A stretch of DNA of 64,000 bases. Source: Ensifer sp. IC3342. Its GTDB lineage: Bacteria > Pseudomonadota > Alphaproteobacteria > Rhizobiales > Rhizobiaceae. The stretch is taken from contig NZ_JADYVE010000001.1 of assembly GCF_020193655.1 (NCBI RefSeq), forward strand, positions 1,178,001-1,242,000. The letters run 5' to 3'. A program made the position numbers and the translations under genes. The notes below the pieces were generated by a model. That model was not told where the DNA came from, ran no database searches, and was given only the letters and a program-made list of their open reading frames with translations. Shown here piece by piece: positions 1 through 8,974 of the stretch (position 1 is its first letter; each line of letters starts with the position of its first letter).

Positions 1-1
1 C

Positions 2-739
2 TTCCGCCAGCTAAAGCCGCGCGTCATCTTCCTCTCCGCGCTTGGCGGCGTGGCCATCGTCGTCAACTGGCTCCTGCTTTTCGCCGCCTATTCGCGCGCG
101 TCGATCTCGATCGCCACGATGGTCTACAACACCCAACCCTTCATGCTGCTCGGCCTCGGCGCGCTGTTCCTCGGCGAACGGATCACAGTCACCAAGCTTT
201 TCTGGCTTTCGGTCTCCTTCGCCGGAATGCTGGCGATCGTTTCGGCCAAGCCGGGCGGCGGCTTCGATCCCGACCACTATCTGGCCGGCATCGCACTCTC
301 CATCGGCGCAGCCTTCTTCTACGCCGTCGCCGCGCTCCTTACCAAGCTTCTCAAGGGCACGCCGCCGCATCTTATCGCGCTCATCCAGGTGATCACCGGG
401 GCGATCATGCTGGCACCCTTCGCGCTCTCCGCACCGCTGCCTCAGGACGCATGGCAATGGACGCTGCTCGTCGCCGTCGGCGTCGTTCATACCGGCATCA
501 TGTATATCCTGCTCTATGGGGCGATCCAGCGGCTCCCGACGCACATGACGGGCGCGCTCTCCTTCATCTATCCGATCGCCGCGATCCTCGTCGATCGCGT
601 GGCTTTCGGCCACGAATTGCAGGCGACACAGATCGCCGGGTCGGTGGCAATCCTCTTGGCCGCAGCCGGCATGAATCTCGGCTGGAAACTTCGGCTGAAC
701 TCGCCTATCCAGCGGGTGCGCGAAGGGAGAGCTTCATGA
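2..739 (+). CDS. EamA/DMT-family membrane transporter, 3' part
   Basis: The reading frame is already open at the window edge, so the 5' end is missing; 245 residues are visible. The product is very hydrophobic with about eight membrane segments in the part seen, in the pattern of the drug/metabolite transporter superfamily (two EamA repeats). The motif around GLGALFLGERIT resembles the end of the first repeat. These inner-membrane carriers usually export amino acids or other metabolites, and the substrate cannot be read from the sequence. The stop codon overlaps the next start as ATGA, so the NIPSNAP gene is probably co-transcribed. An internal ATG at 50 exists, but the frame clearly continues upstream of it. 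Confidence 0.85.
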   Translation, partial: FRQLKPRVIFLSALGGVAIVVNWLLLFAAYSRASISIATMVYNTQPFMLLGLGALFLGERITVTKLFWLSVSFAGMLAIVSAKPGGGFDPDHYLAGIALSIGAAFFYAVAALLTKLLKGTPPHLIALIQVITGAIMLAPFALSAPLPQDAWQWTLLVAVGVVHTGIMYILLYGAIQRLPTHMTGALSFIYPIAAILVDRVAFGHELQATQIAGSVAILLAAAGMNLGWKLRLNSPIQRVREGRAS

Positions 740-1041
740 TCACGTGCTACCTGAAATATGTCATCGACCCTTATAAACTCGCGGAATTCGAACATTATGC
801 GAAGCTCTGGATCCCGCTGGTCAATAGGCTCGGCGGCACGCATCACGGCTACTTCCTGCCGCATGAAGGCGCAAACAACATCGCTCTGGCGCTGTTCAGC
901 TTTCCTTCGCTTGCCGCTTACGAAAGCTACCGCGCAGAGATGGCGGCCGATCCTGAATGCCAGTCCGCCTTCGCTTTTGCCGAGGAGACTCGCTGCATCT
1001 TGAGCTACGAGCGCAGCTTCATGCGCCCCGTGTTCGACTAG
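736..1041 (+). CDS. NIPSNAP-family small protein
   Basis: Encodes 101 residues starting MITCYLKYVIDPYK, with the alpha/beta ferredoxin-like pattern of NIPSNAP-domain proteins and the family-like stretch RLGGTHHGYFLPHEG near residues 33-47. The biochemical role of bacterial NIPSNAP proteins is not established. The start overlaps the stop of the upstream EamA gene by four bases (ATGA), which implies translational coupling. The stop codon overlaps that of the convergent ChaC-like gene, so there is no spacer between the two transcription units. Confidence 0.85.
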   Translation: MITCYLKYVIDPYKLAEFEHYAKLWIPLVNRLGGTHHGYFLPHEGANNIALALFSFPSLAAYESYRAEMAADPECQSAFAFAEETRCILSYERSFMRPVFD

Positions 1042-1748
1042 GTCTCGCCCGAGACTGCTTGCTCGATGCACTGGGCAACGAGCGCTTGCAGCCGCCATAG
1101 GTTGCGGTCCCGAATGCCCATGGCCTCGAGATGCGTCACGGTGTTGAGCAGATACTCCGCTCCCGAACCGACATGGCCGCACGCTCGCGCCAGGATTTCG
1201 GCGACGGCTTCCGGGGAAAGGCTCCCGGCATAGAATGGCGAAGCGCGGTTCATGACGAAGGTCAAGGCTGCGACGGAACCATGTGCGGTCTCGACCTTGA
1301 TCCAGCGCGGCATGCTGTTGGGCGGTTTATAGGTGAACTCACGCCGGAAGAGTTTTCCGAGTTGCCCCTCAATGTCGTCATCCGGCAATTCGTAGAGAAC
1401 ACCCCGACACTGTCCTCCGCGATCGAGCGCCATCATGAGACCCGGCCGTTCGGGCGTTCCCCGGAAGCGGGTCATCCGAAAGCAAAAGGAACGATGCCAG
1501 CCCCTGGCAACGCCTACCGTTTCGCCGACATGTTCTATCTCCGGTTTCCAGATCAACGATCCATAGGCGAAGAGCATCGTTGGCGACGCCGGAGCCGGAT
1601 GGCTCCTTACCATCCGCTCCACCCATTCGTCGTAGTCCGCGTCGCTATGAAGGACTGCGCCCGGCCCCGGGCCGCCATCGGCAATCGCTCGGTGAACCTG
1701 CGCGACGTGCGCCGGGGTCAAGCTGAGGGATCTTGGTTTGCCGGGCAT
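1038..1748 (-). CDS. ChaC-like gamma-glutamylcyclotransferase
   Basis: Encodes about 236 residues. The segment LFAYGSLIWKPE near residues 59-70 matches the YGSL substrate-binding motif of ChaC gamma-glutamylcyclotransferases, and GWHRSFCFRM plus GVLYELP fit the rest of the fold. In known members these cytosolic enzymes cleave glutathione to 5-oxoproline and Cys-Gly. The frame is open upstream to 1838, but I prefer the ATG at 1748 because GGAGAGG lies six bases before it; an in-frame ATG at 1754 is too close to that site. The gene converges on the NIPSNAP gene with overlapping stop codons. Confidence 0.87.
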   Translation of the reverse strand: MPGKPRSLSLTPAHVAQVHRAIADGGPGPGAVLHSDADYDEWVERMVRSHPAPASPTMLFAYGSLIWKPEIEHVGETVGVARGWHRSFCFRMTRFRGTPERPGLMMALDRGGQCRGVLYELPDDDIEGQLGKLFRREFTYKPPNSMPRWIKVETAHGSVAALTFVMNRASPFYAGSLSPEAVAEILARACGHVGSGAEYLLNTVTHLEAMGIRDRNLWRLQALVAQCIEQAVSGET

Positions 1749-1864
1749 GATCATCCTCTCCGCCATGCCTACTGGACCACAACAACCTTTGCGCGTCAGA
1801 AAGAAGCGCGGCGCTATAGAAGATCGCGCGCCGCGCACCCGGAAGCAAGTTGCGGCCCGTAGCT

Positions 1865-2497
1865 TTATCTGCGCGCCTCCGCCGCCATGCTGACGGCAAG
1901 GCTCGCAAGCACGGTGCTCATCAGCCAGCGCTGTAAGAGCATGAACAGGGGGCGGCCGGCAAGGAAGGCGGCGATCGAGCCCGCCGTCACCGCGATCAAG
2001 GCGTTAACGGTGACGCTGATCATGATCTGCAGACTGCCGAAGACAAGCGACTGGAGAAGGACATCGCCCTGTTCGGGGCGGATGAATTGCGGCAGCAGCG
2101 AAAGGTAGAGGACCGCCACCTTAGGGTTGAGCAGGTTGGTGACAAGCCCCATCAGGAAAAGCTTGCGCGGCCCGTCCTTCGGCAGGTCGCGCACCTGGAA
2201 GGGCGAGCGGCCGCCGGGCCTGACCGCCTGCCAGGCGAGATAGAGCAGATAGAGCGCGCCGGCGAAACGCAGCGCGTCATAGGCGAAAGGAACCGCCAGC
2301 AGCAATGCGGTGATGCCGAGCGCGGCAAAGACCATATAAAAGACGAAACCGAGCGCCACACCGCCGAGCGAGATGAGTCCCGCTGCCGGTCCCTGGCAGA
2401 TGGAGCGCGAGATCAGGTAGATCATGTTCGGCCCAGGCGTCAGCACCATGCCGAGCGCGATCAAGGCAAAGCCTACAAGGTTCTGAATTTCCGGCAT
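1865..2497 (-). CDS. LysE/RhtB-family amino-acid exporter
   Basis: Encodes 210 residues with five to six hydrophobic segments. The N-terminal stretch GMVLTPGPNMIYLISRSI carries the conserved TPGPN motif of LysE/RhtB exporters, and LLNPKVAVLYLS matches the second conserved loop (NPK). Members export amino acids such as homoserine, threonine or lysine across the inner membrane; the substrate here is unknown. The start is placed at the ATG 25 codons inside the open frame because the family signature begins right there. It is divergent from a second, distinct LysE-family gene. Confidence 0.87.
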   Translation of the reverse strand: MPEIQNLVGFALIALGMVLTPGPNMIYLISRSICQGPAAGLISLGGVALGFVFYMVFAALGITALLLAVPFAYDALRFAGALYLLYLAWQAVRPGGRSPFQVRDLPKDGPRKLFLMGLVTNLLNPKVAVLYLSLLPQFIRPEQGDVLLQSLVFGSLQIMISVTVNALIAVTAGSIAAFLAGRPLFMLLQRWLMSTVLASLAVSMAAEARR

Positions 2498-2672
2498 GGA
2501 GCATTGCCTTCCGCGATTTTTCCGGAAGGTGCACGGCTCTCCTGATCGGAGCAACGCCGTTCTTGTCACCCGATCAATTTTGTCACGAGAAGCCTCGCCA
2601 TCGGGATCAAGCCGGGTTCTCCTTCGCGATGCTTTGCGTTAAACAAGCCACCCGTCCAGGAGGAAAACCATC

Positions 2673-3290
2673 GTGACACTCGCGGCCCTTCTCGCCTATA
2701 GCGGCGCCCTCTTCATCGCGGCGGCCATTCCCGGTCCCGGCATAACGGCGCTGGTTGCGCGGGCACTCGGTTCCGGATTTCGCGAAACTTTCTTCATGGG
2801 CCTGGGACTAATTCTCGGCGACATGACCTATCTGACGGCCGTGGTGCTCGGACTCGCCTTCGTCGCCCAGACCTTCACCACGGCCTTTCTGATCGTGAAG
2901 ATCGCCGGTGCGCTCTATCTCGGATACATCGCCTGGAAGCTCTGGACCGCCGGCCTTTTGTCGCAGGACATACAGGCGAAAAAGTCGGCGAGCGCGGCGA
3001 TGTCCTTTCTGTCGGGGCTGATTGTGACGCTTGGCAATCCCAAGACGATGCTGTTCTATGTTGCCCTCGTGCCGACGCTCATCGATCTCACCGCCATCGG
3101 GCCCGAAGATTACAGCCTGCTGCTGGCGGCAACCTTCCTTGTCCTTCTCACGGTGCTGCTGCCCTACATGCTGCTTGCGGCCCGCGCCCGTTCGCTTCTG
3201 AAGCAGCCGAAGGCGCTCAGGGCGCTGAACCGGGCCGCGGCCGGCATCCTCGCGGGAACGGCGGCCTATATCGCGGCTCGGGCGAACTGA
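2673..3290 (+). CDS. LysE-family translocator
   Basis: Encodes 205 residues, starting at GTG behind a strong AGGAGGAAAA site. IPGPGITALVAR near residues 18-29 is the LysE/RhtB PGP motif, and LGNPKTMLFYVALVP is the second conserved loop. It has about six membrane segments. The gene is divergent from another LysE-family gene (about 175 bp between the two starts) and lies just upstream of cysK on the same strand. Export of cysteine or O-acetylserine is an attractive guess from that context, but the sequence does not prove it. Confidence 0.86.
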   Translation: MTLAALLAYSGALFIAAAIPGPGITALVARALGSGFRETFFMGLGLILGDMTYLTAVVLGLAFVAQTFTTAFLIVKIAGALYLGYIAWKLWTAGLLSQDIQAKKSASAAMSFLSGLIVTLGNPKTMLFYVALVPTLIDLTAIGPEDYSLLLAATFLVLLTVLLPYMLLAARARSLLKQPKALRALNRAAAGILAGTAAYIAARAN

Positions 3291-3425
3291 AAAAAGATTC
3301 TCCAAGCAACGGTTTCGCAATCGCTTTTTCCTTCGCGTGGGCCTAACCGTGGACGTTCACGCTCTGGAAGGGAACGGGCATTGTTCCTATTCTCGCGATA
3401 ACCATCAAATGAAGGGAGCAACGAA

Positions 3426-4394
3426 ATGCCTGAAGTGCGCAAGCCTGGCCGCGGTCGCATCTTTTCCTCGATCACCGAGACGATCGGCGACACCCCTATC
3501 GTGCGCCTGGACAAGCTCGCAAAAGAGAAGGCCGTAAAGGCGAACCTCCTCGCCAAGCTTGAATTCTTCAATCCGATCGCCTCGGTCAAGGACCGTATCG
3601 GCGTCGCTATGATCGAGTCGCTCGAGGCCCAGGGCAAGATCGCGCCCGGCCGCACGACCCTCGTCGAGCCAACTTCGGGCAACACCGGCATCGCGCTCGC
3701 CTTCGTTGCAGCTGCCAAGGGATATAAACTGATCCTCACCATGCCCGAGACGATGTCGGTCGAGCGGCGCAAGATGCTCTACCTGCTGGGGGCAGACCTG
3801 GTTCTGACGGAGGGCAGCAAAGGCATGAAGGGGGCGATCGCCAAGGCGCAGGAGCTTACCGAGACGCTTCCCGACGCGATCATTCCGCAGCAGTTCGAAA
3901 ATCCGGCAAATCCGGAGATCCACCGCAAGACGACCGCCGAGGAAATCTGGAACGACACCGAGGGCGGCGTCGATATCCTGGTCTCGGGCATTGGCACGGG
4001 CGGCACGATCACCGGCGCCGGCCAGGTCCTGAAGGCGTGTAAATCCTCGGTCAAGGTGATCGCCGTGGAGCCGGAGGAATCGCCTGTACTTTCCGGTGGC
4101 GAACCCGGTCCGCACAAGATCCAGGGTATCGGCGCCGGCTTCGCGCCGGCGATCCTCGACACGAGTATCTACGACGAGGTGATCACCGTGAATGCGGGCG
4201 AAGCGGTGGAAGCCGCGCGGCTCGTCGCCAGGCTCGAAGGCGTGCCGGTCGGCATTTCCGCCGGCGCCGCGCTCCAGGCCGCGATCGAGGTCGGCCGGCG
4301 CGAGGAGAACGCCGGCAAGAATATTGTCGTGATCATTCCCTCGTTTGCGGAGCGTTATCTTTCGACCGTGCTGTTCGAGGGACTGGGGGCGTAA
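3426..4394 (+). CDS. cysK: Cysteine synthase A (O-acetylserine sulfhydrylase)
   Basis: Encodes 322 residues, the usual CysK length. It makes L-cysteine from O-acetylserine and sulfide in the cytosol, using [12 protein letters not shown] places the PLP lysine at residue 55, TSGNTG (83-88) is the substrate loop, and [10 protein letters not shown] near residue 185 is the phosphate-binding loop. GAAGGGAGCAACGAA precedes the ATG as a ribosome-binding site. The gene appears to stand alone: the upstream exporter ends 135 bp earlier and the downstream gene is convergent. A close paralogue such as CysM or a plant-type beta-cyanoalanine synthase is less likely. Confidence 0.95.
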   Translation: MPEVRKPGRGRIFSSITETIGDTPIVRLDKLAKEKAVKANLLAKLEFFNPIASVKDRIGVAMIESLEAQGKIAPGRTTLVEPTSGNTGIALAFVAAAKGYKLILTMPETMSVERRKMLYLLGADLVLTEGSKGMKGAIAKAQELTETLPDAIIPQQFENPANPEIHRKTTAEEIWNDTEGGVDILVSGIGTGGTITGAGQVLKACKSSVKVIAVEPEESPVLSGGEPGPHKIQGIGAGFAPAILDTSIYDEVITVNAGEAVEAARLVARLEGVPVGISAGAALQAAIEVGRREENAGKNIVVIIPSFAERYLSTVLFEGLGA

Positions 4395-4404
4395 TCCCAC
4401 GCTG

Positions 4405-4465
4405 GATTCAAAGGGCCGTCCTTCGCCCCCATTTTGAAGGGCAACGGTCCGCGGCCCTTTGAATC
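4405..4465. terminator. Long stem-loop between convergent cysK and dehydratase
   Basis: A perfect 14-bp inverted repeat (GATTCAAAGGGCCG at 4405-4418 and its complement at 4452-4465) surrounds a 33-base loop. It fills the 81-bp gap between two convergent genes, so it could stop transcripts from both sides. There is no clear U-tract, so classical intrinsic termination is uncertain. Confidence 0.5.
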
Positions 4466-4475
4466 GCTGCAGATA

Positions 4476-5420
4476 TCAGTCGAAATGGACCGCTGTTGTG
4501 TTTGCGCCGCATATAAGGACGCAGACTCTCTCGCCTGGCTCCGGCGTATATTTTCCGCTCAATAGGGCGGCAAAGGCCGCTGCACCGCCCGGTTCCGCGA
4601 CGATCCGTATCGTGTCCCACAATGCTGCCTGAGCCCGTTTGATTTCGTCATCACCGACAAGGATCGAGCGATCGACGTAAGCTTGGGCGATGGGGAACAT
4701 CAGTGCGCCGACCCGCTTCGGCGCCAGGGAATCGGCGGCAATTCCCTCGGCGGGAGCATCAACCGGCCCGCCGGCACCGAGCGCCATGTGCAGCGTCGGC
4801 GAGCCTTCGGGCTCCACCGCGACGACTCGCTTCCGTCCGGCGAGCCAGGCTGCTATGCCGCCGATCAATCCGCCTCCGCCGACGGCAACCAGCAACGTGT
4901 CAATGTCCGGCAAGTCCTGTTCTATCTCCAAGCCGAGGGTTCCCTGGCCGATCAGAGTCTCAGCCTGGTCGTAGGCGTGGATGGCAAGCGCACCTGCCTC
5001 TTTCACGAACATTTCGCTTGCCGAAAGCGCATCCGCATAGCGCTCGCCCCCGATCACCAGCTTTGCACCGTAGCTTCGGATCCGGTCTGCTTTGGCGGGT
5101 GACGTCACATTTGGCACGAATATTGTTGCGGGAACGCCCAAGCAGCTTGCCGCATAGGCGACCGCGGCACCATGGTTGCCACCCGATGCGGCGACAACAC
5201 CGGCGGGCGGCACGGCTCGTCCGATCAGATTGGTGAAGGCGCCCCGCGCCTTGAACGATCCGGAATGCTGTAAACATTCGAGCTTGAGTGCGACAGACAG
5301 GGGCACTCGGCCGAAATCCGCCATGTCGACGCGGAGAATGGGCGTGCGCCTGATGTAAGGACGGATCAGAGCTTCCGCCTCCCGGATGCGTATTTGTGAA
5401 AAGGAGGTATCAATCATCAT
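4476..5420 (-). CDS. PLP-dependent threonine/serine dehydratase family enzyme
   Basis: Encodes 314 residues of fold-type II PLP enzyme. SGSFKARGA puts the PLP lysine near residue 57, SGGNHGAAVAYAA is the substrate loop, and VGGGGLIGG near residue 177 binds the cofactor phosphate. The length and the lack of a C-terminal ACT regulatory domain fit catabolic threonine ammonia-lyase, serine dehydratase or serine racemase rather than biosynthetic IlvA. The start at 5420 is preceded by GGGAGC. It is divergent from an ArsR-family gene, which probably controls it. The exact substrate is not decided by sequence. Confidence 0.88.
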   Translation of the reverse strand: MMIDTSFSQIRIREAEALIRPYIRRTPILRVDMADFGRVPLSVALKLECLQHSGSFKARGAFTNLIGRAVPPAGVVAASGGNHGAAVAYAASCLGVPATIFVPNVTSPAKADRIRSYGAKLVIGGERYADALSASEMFVKEAGALAIHAYDQAETLIGQGTLGLEIEQDLPDIDTLLVAVGGGGLIGGIAAWLAGRKRVVAVEPEGSPTLHMALGAGGPVDAPAEGIAADSLAPKRVGALMFPIAQAYVDRSILVGDDEIKRAQAALWDTIRIVAEPGGAAAFAALLSGKYTPEPGERVCVLICGANTTAVHFD

Positions 5421-5513
5421 GGAAAGCTCCCAGTGCGATGTTTTCGCGTCAAACCGACCATGCGGGCGGAGCACCGCGCAACTTTTCCTATCCCGCTCCG
5501 CTATTGACTTTAA

Positions 5514-5537
5514 TTCGTAACTTCGCAAACTAACGAA
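5514..5537. promoter_or_regulatory. Imperfect palindrome at the ArsR start, putative operator
   Basis: Outer arms TTCGT and ACGAA, with further partial symmetry inside, form a 24-bp imperfect inverted repeat that ends exactly at the ArsR start codon. The position suggests autoregulation and control of the divergent dehydratase gene. No Shine-Dalgarno sequence fits between it and the ATG. Confidence 0.45.
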
Positions 5538-5840
5538 ATGCAAGAGGTCGATGTCATCAAAGCCCTCGCCAACGAACGGCGGCTTCAGATCCTCGCCTGG
5601 CTCAAAGAGCCGCTGGCCCATTTCCCGCCGCAAATGGATGGAGATCTCATCGAGGATGGCGTCTGCGCCGTGTTGATAGCCGATAAGCTCGCCATTTCCC
5701 CGGCGACGCTAAGCGAGCACATGCGTGTTCTGTCTCAGGCCGGGCTTGTGCGCGCGAAGCGGATCAAGCAATGGGTCTTCTACAAGCGCGACGAGGAGCG
5801 GATCAGGGCGGCGAAGACGCTGATCCAGAAGAGATTGTAG
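5538..5840 (+). CDS. ArsR-family transcriptional regulator
   Basis: Encodes 100 residues with a winged-helix fold: the N-terminal KALANERRLQILAWL helix is typical, and LAISPATLSEHMRVLSQAGLVRAKR is the recognition helix region. There are only two cysteine-free candidate ligand areas and one Cys (DGVCAVLIADKL), so it lacks the classic CxC metal site of ArsR/SmtB sensors. It probably senses something other than metal, perhaps a metabolite linked to the divergent PLP dehydratase. No ribosome-binding site is visible before the ATG, because the palindrome abuts it; a leaderless transcript is possible. Confidence 0.85.
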   Translation: MQEVDVIKALANERRLQILAWLKEPLAHFPPQMDGDLIEDGVCAVLIADKLAISPATLSEHMRVLSQAGLVRAKRIKQWVFYKRDEERIRAAKTLIQKRL

Positions 5841-6070
5841 CCGATGAAGGCGTAGGTTTCGGTCGCGCCCTTCGCGCGGGTTGGTGCGCGGGTCTACGGC
5901 GAAAAGGCCGCCTTCGATCCAAAGCGGACATGGCCTGCCGCCCTTCGCGCGGACACCTAAAGCCGTGAAGGATGAAACAGACCCAAATGACCGCTACGAC
6001 GCTCCCCCGCTCGGCTTTGCACTCCCCTCCCGTTCCCTCCGGCGCGCTCCGGTTTGCAATTTGATGACTT

Positions 6071-7603
6071 CTACGCCGCCACCGGCAGTCGCTCACCGGC
6101 GACGCGATAGGAAATTGCCTCGGCAAGATGGATCCGGCCGACGGTCGCCGCCTCGTCGAGGTCCGCCAGCGTGCGTGCCACCTTCAGCACACGGTGGTAG
6201 CCGCGCGCCGAGAACTTCATCTTCTCCGCCGCGTCCCTCAGGAGTTGCAGGCCGCCGGCGTCGGGATCGGCGATCTTCTCGATCAACGTCGTCGATGCAC
6301 GGGCATTGCTCGTCAGCTCCGGATGGCCGAGGGCGGCGAAACGGTCCGCCTGCAGCGCGCGGGCGCGGGCGACGCGCTTGGCAACGGCTGCACTCGGTTC
6401 GGCCGCCATCGGGCGGAGGAGGTCGGCGGCGCTGACCGCCGGAACGTCGATGCGGATATCGATGCGGTCCATCAAGGGGCCGGAAATCCGCGCCTGGTAG
6501 TCGGCCATGCAGCGCGGGCCGCGAGCGCATGTGCGCCCCGGCTCACCCGCCATGCCGCACCGGCACGGGTTCATCGCCGCGACGAGCTGGATCGCCGCCG
6601 GATAGCTGACGCGGTGATTGGCGCGCGCGATGATGCACTCCGAGGTTTCGAGCGGCTGGCGCAGCGCGTCGAGAACCTGCGGCGAAAATTCCGGAAACTC
6701 GTCGAGAAATAGCACGCCATGGTGGGCGAGCGATGCCTCACCGGGCTTCGCCCTGAGCCCACCACCGATCAAGGCGGCCATGGTGGCCGAATGGTGCGGC
6801 GCCCGGAACGGCCGCCGATCGGAAAGTTTGCCGCCCGGCAATTGCCCGGCGATCGAATGGACCATCGAAACTTCGAGCAATTCCGCCGGGGAGAGTGGCG
6901 GGAGGATTGACGGCAGCCGCGCGGCGAGCATCGACTTGCCGGATCCTGGCGGGCCTACCATAAGCAGATTGTGGTTTCCGGCAGCGGCCACTTCGAGCGC
7001 GCGCTTGGCGCTTTCCTGGCCCTTGATATCGGCGAGATCGGGCACGTTGGCAGCAGCGGCCCGGATCGCGGGCTCAGGACGAGAGAGCACCTGCGTGCCG
7101 CGAAAATGATTGGCGATGGCGATCAGGCTGCGCGGTGCGAGGATGTCGATCTCCGATCCTGCCCAGGCCGCTTCCGGGCCGCTTTCCGCCGGGCAGATCA
7201 GGCCCTTGCCGAGCGCGTTGGCGCCGATGGCGGCAGGCAGCGCGCCGGCGACGGCGGCAATGGTGCCGTCCAGATTGAGTTCGCCGATGACGACGTAGCC
7301 GTTAAGCGCATCGGCCGGAACGGCACCCAGCGCCGCCATCAGCCCGAGCGCAATGGCGAGATCGAAATGGCTGCCTTCCTTCGGCAGGTCCGCCGGCGCC
7401 AGATTGACCGTGACCCGTTTTGCCGGCAGCGCCAGCCCGGATGCGTGGAGCGCCGCCTGGACGCGCTCGCGGCTTTCGGCGACCGCCTTGTCCGGCAGCC
7501 CGACGATCTGCATGCCGACCTTGCCGGGTGCCACCATCACCTGGACGTCGACCGGAACGCCTTCGATCCCCTGGAATGCGACTGTGCTGACGCGCGCGAC
7601 CAT
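6071..7603 (-). CDS. comM: YifB/ComM-family Mg-chelatase-like AAA ATPase
   Basis: Encodes 510 residues. The N-terminal ChlI-like domain (about 1-190, with GLPDKAVAESRERV) is followed by the AAA+ core with Walker A GPPGSGKS at 217-224, Walker B LFLDEFPEF, and a C-terminal Mg-chelatase subunit domain ending in the SARGYHRVLKVART region. ComM relatives act as hexameric helicases in branch migration during natural transformation; most bacteria carry the gene without known competence. The start has AGGGGGC a few bases upstream. It lies downstream of the ugp operon on the same strand but 248 bp away, with a palindromic repeat in between. Confidence 0.93.
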   Translation of the reverse strand: MVARVSTVAFQGIEGVPVDVQVMVAPGKVGMQIVGLPDKAVAESRERVQAALHASGLALPAKRVTVNLAPADLPKEGSHFDLAIALGLMAALGAVPADALNGYVVIGELNLDGTIAAVAGALPAAIGANALGKGLICPAESGPEAAWAGSEIDILAPRSLIAIANHFRGTQVLSRPEPAIRAAAANVPDLADIKGQESAKRALEVAAAGNHNLLMVGPPGSGKSMLAARLPSILPPLSPAELLEVSMVHSIAGQLPGGKLSDRRPFRAPHHSATMAALIGGGLRAKPGEASLAHHGVLFLDEFPEFSPQVLDALRQPLETSECIIARANHRVSYPAAIQLVAAMNPCRCGMAGEPGRTCARGPRCMADYQARISGPLMDRIDIRIDVPAVSAADLLRPMAAEPSAAVAKRVARARALQADRFAALGHPELTSNARASTTLIEKIADPDAGGLQLLRDAAEKMKFSARGYHRVLKVARTLADLDEAATVGRIHLAEAISYRVAGERLPVAA

Positions 7604-7620
7604 GATGCCCCCTAGAATGA

Positions 7621-7668
7621 GAGCGGGAGGTGCGCGTAAAGCCGCTTTACACTTTCCTCATCCCGCTC
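7621..7668. repeat. Short intergenic palindromic repeat, copy 1
   Basis: Begins GAGCGGGA and ends TCCCGCTC, with the internal core ACACTTTCCTCAT. The same arrangement recurs five more times in the window, always between genes. It looks like a rhizobial RIME2-type or similar short interspersed element; the family name is from memory. Confidence 0.6.
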
Positions 7669-7851
7669 CAGTCACGGCGACCCGCCCTCGCGCCGCCACA
7701 ACCGCCGCCGGTTGCAGGATCAAATCTTGCACGGAGCGCGCTCAAAAACAAGAACAATAATAGAACAAAATACTCGATCGCAGGGTTCGCTCCGGACAAG
7801 CCCGGCACTTCTCCTACCGCGTGCCCGGCACGTACCGAAACTATCCTTCAA

Positions 7852-8973
7852 TCACGCCACCGGCTCCAGACTCACGCTTCTCGTTGCGACGGATGCGCCG
7901 CCCGCTGCCGGTTCCAGCTTGCGATCAAGCCTCCTGCCGTCGTCCGGCGAGAAGAAATGCAGGCGCCCGGGCGCGGCGGTAATGGCGAGACTGTCCGAAA
8001 GCGGCGTCTCCGGCGCAAGCGCGACCGTGACAATCTGATCGTCGATTGCGCCGTGGACGAGGCGTTGGGCTCCCAGTTCTTCGACATAATCCACCCGGAA
8101 GAGAAGCACCTGCTCGCCATCGCTTGCGAGACGCAGATCCTCCGCGCGTATGCCGACCGTTACCGGACCTTCCGTCGGCACCTGACGGCCGAGGTCGATC
8201 GACTGCGTGCCGATATGGAGCCGGCGGCCTTCGAGAGTGCCTTTGACGAGGTTCATCGCCGGCGAACCGATGAAGCTTGCAACGAAGGTCGAGGCCGGCA
8301 TGTGATAGACGTCGAGCGGGCGGCCGATCTGTTCGATCCGGCCCCCATTCAGGACGACGAGGCGATCGGCGAGCGTCATCGCCTCGAGTTGGTCGTGCGT
8401 GACATAGAGCGACGTCGTGCCGAGACGCTTCTGCAATCGCTTGATTTCGCCGCGCATCGAAACCCGGAGCTTGGCATCGAGGTTCGACAGCGGCTCGTCG
8501 AAGAGAAAGGCTGCGGGCTTGCGGACGATCGCCCGCCCCATGGCGACGCGCTGGCGTTGACCGCCGGAAAGCGCGCGCGGCTTGCGGTCGAGATAGGGCT
8601 CGATCTCAAGCATGCGCGCGGCCTCGGCGACACGTGCATCGATCTCGGCCTTCGGTGTCTTCCGGTTCTTCAGGCCATAGGCGAGATTTTCATAGACCGT
8701 CATGTGCGGGTAGAGCGCATAGTTCTGGAACACCATGGCGATGTCGCGTTCAGCGGGTTCGATCGCGTTCACGACACGTCCGCCGATCGACACGGTGCCG
8801 GCACTGATCGTCTCCAGTCCCGCGACCATGCGCAAGAGCGTGGACTTGCCGCAGCCGGACGGGCCGACGAGCACGATGAACTCGCCGTCGGCGATATCGA
8901 TCGAGACGGATTTCACCGCCTCGACGCCGCCGGCATAGATCTTGCGGACTTCGCGGATTTCGATAGCGGCCAT
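7852..8973 (-). CDS. ugpC: sn-glycerol-3-phosphate ABC transporter ATP-binding protein
   Basis: Encodes 373 residues. Walker [10 protein letters not shown] lies at 37-45, the signature [14 protein letters not shown] near 134, Walker [14 protein letters not shown] near 153, and the H-loop in [10 protein letters not shown]. The C-terminal part is the MalK-type TOBE/OB domain. It powers import of sn-glycerol-3-phosphate and glycerophosphodiesters through UgpA and UgpE at the inner membrane. GGAGAAG precedes the ATG at 8973. The upstream in-frame region overlaps ugpE and is not likely translated. The identity rests on the ugpBAEC gene order; MsmX/MalK-like ATPases are very similar. Confidence 0.93.
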   Translation of the reverse strand: MAAIEIREVRKIYAGGVEAVKSVSIDIADGEFIVLVGPSGCGKSTLLRMVAGLETISAGTVSIGGRVVNAIEPAERDIAMVFQNYALYPHMTVYENLAYGLKNRKTPKAEIDARVAEAARMLEIEPYLDRKPRALSGGQRQRVAMGRAIVRKPAAFLFDEPLSNLDAKLRVSMRGEIKRLQKRLGTTSLYVTHDQLEAMTLADRLVVLNGGRIEQIGRPLDVYHMPASTFVASFIGSPAMNLVKGTLEGRRLHIGTQSIDLGRQVPTEGPVTVGIRAEDLRLASDGEQVLLFRVDYVEELGAQRLVHGAIDDQIVTVALAPETPLSDSLAITAAPGRLHFFSPDDGRRLDRKLEPAAGGASVATRSVSLEPVA

Positions 8974-8974
8974 A

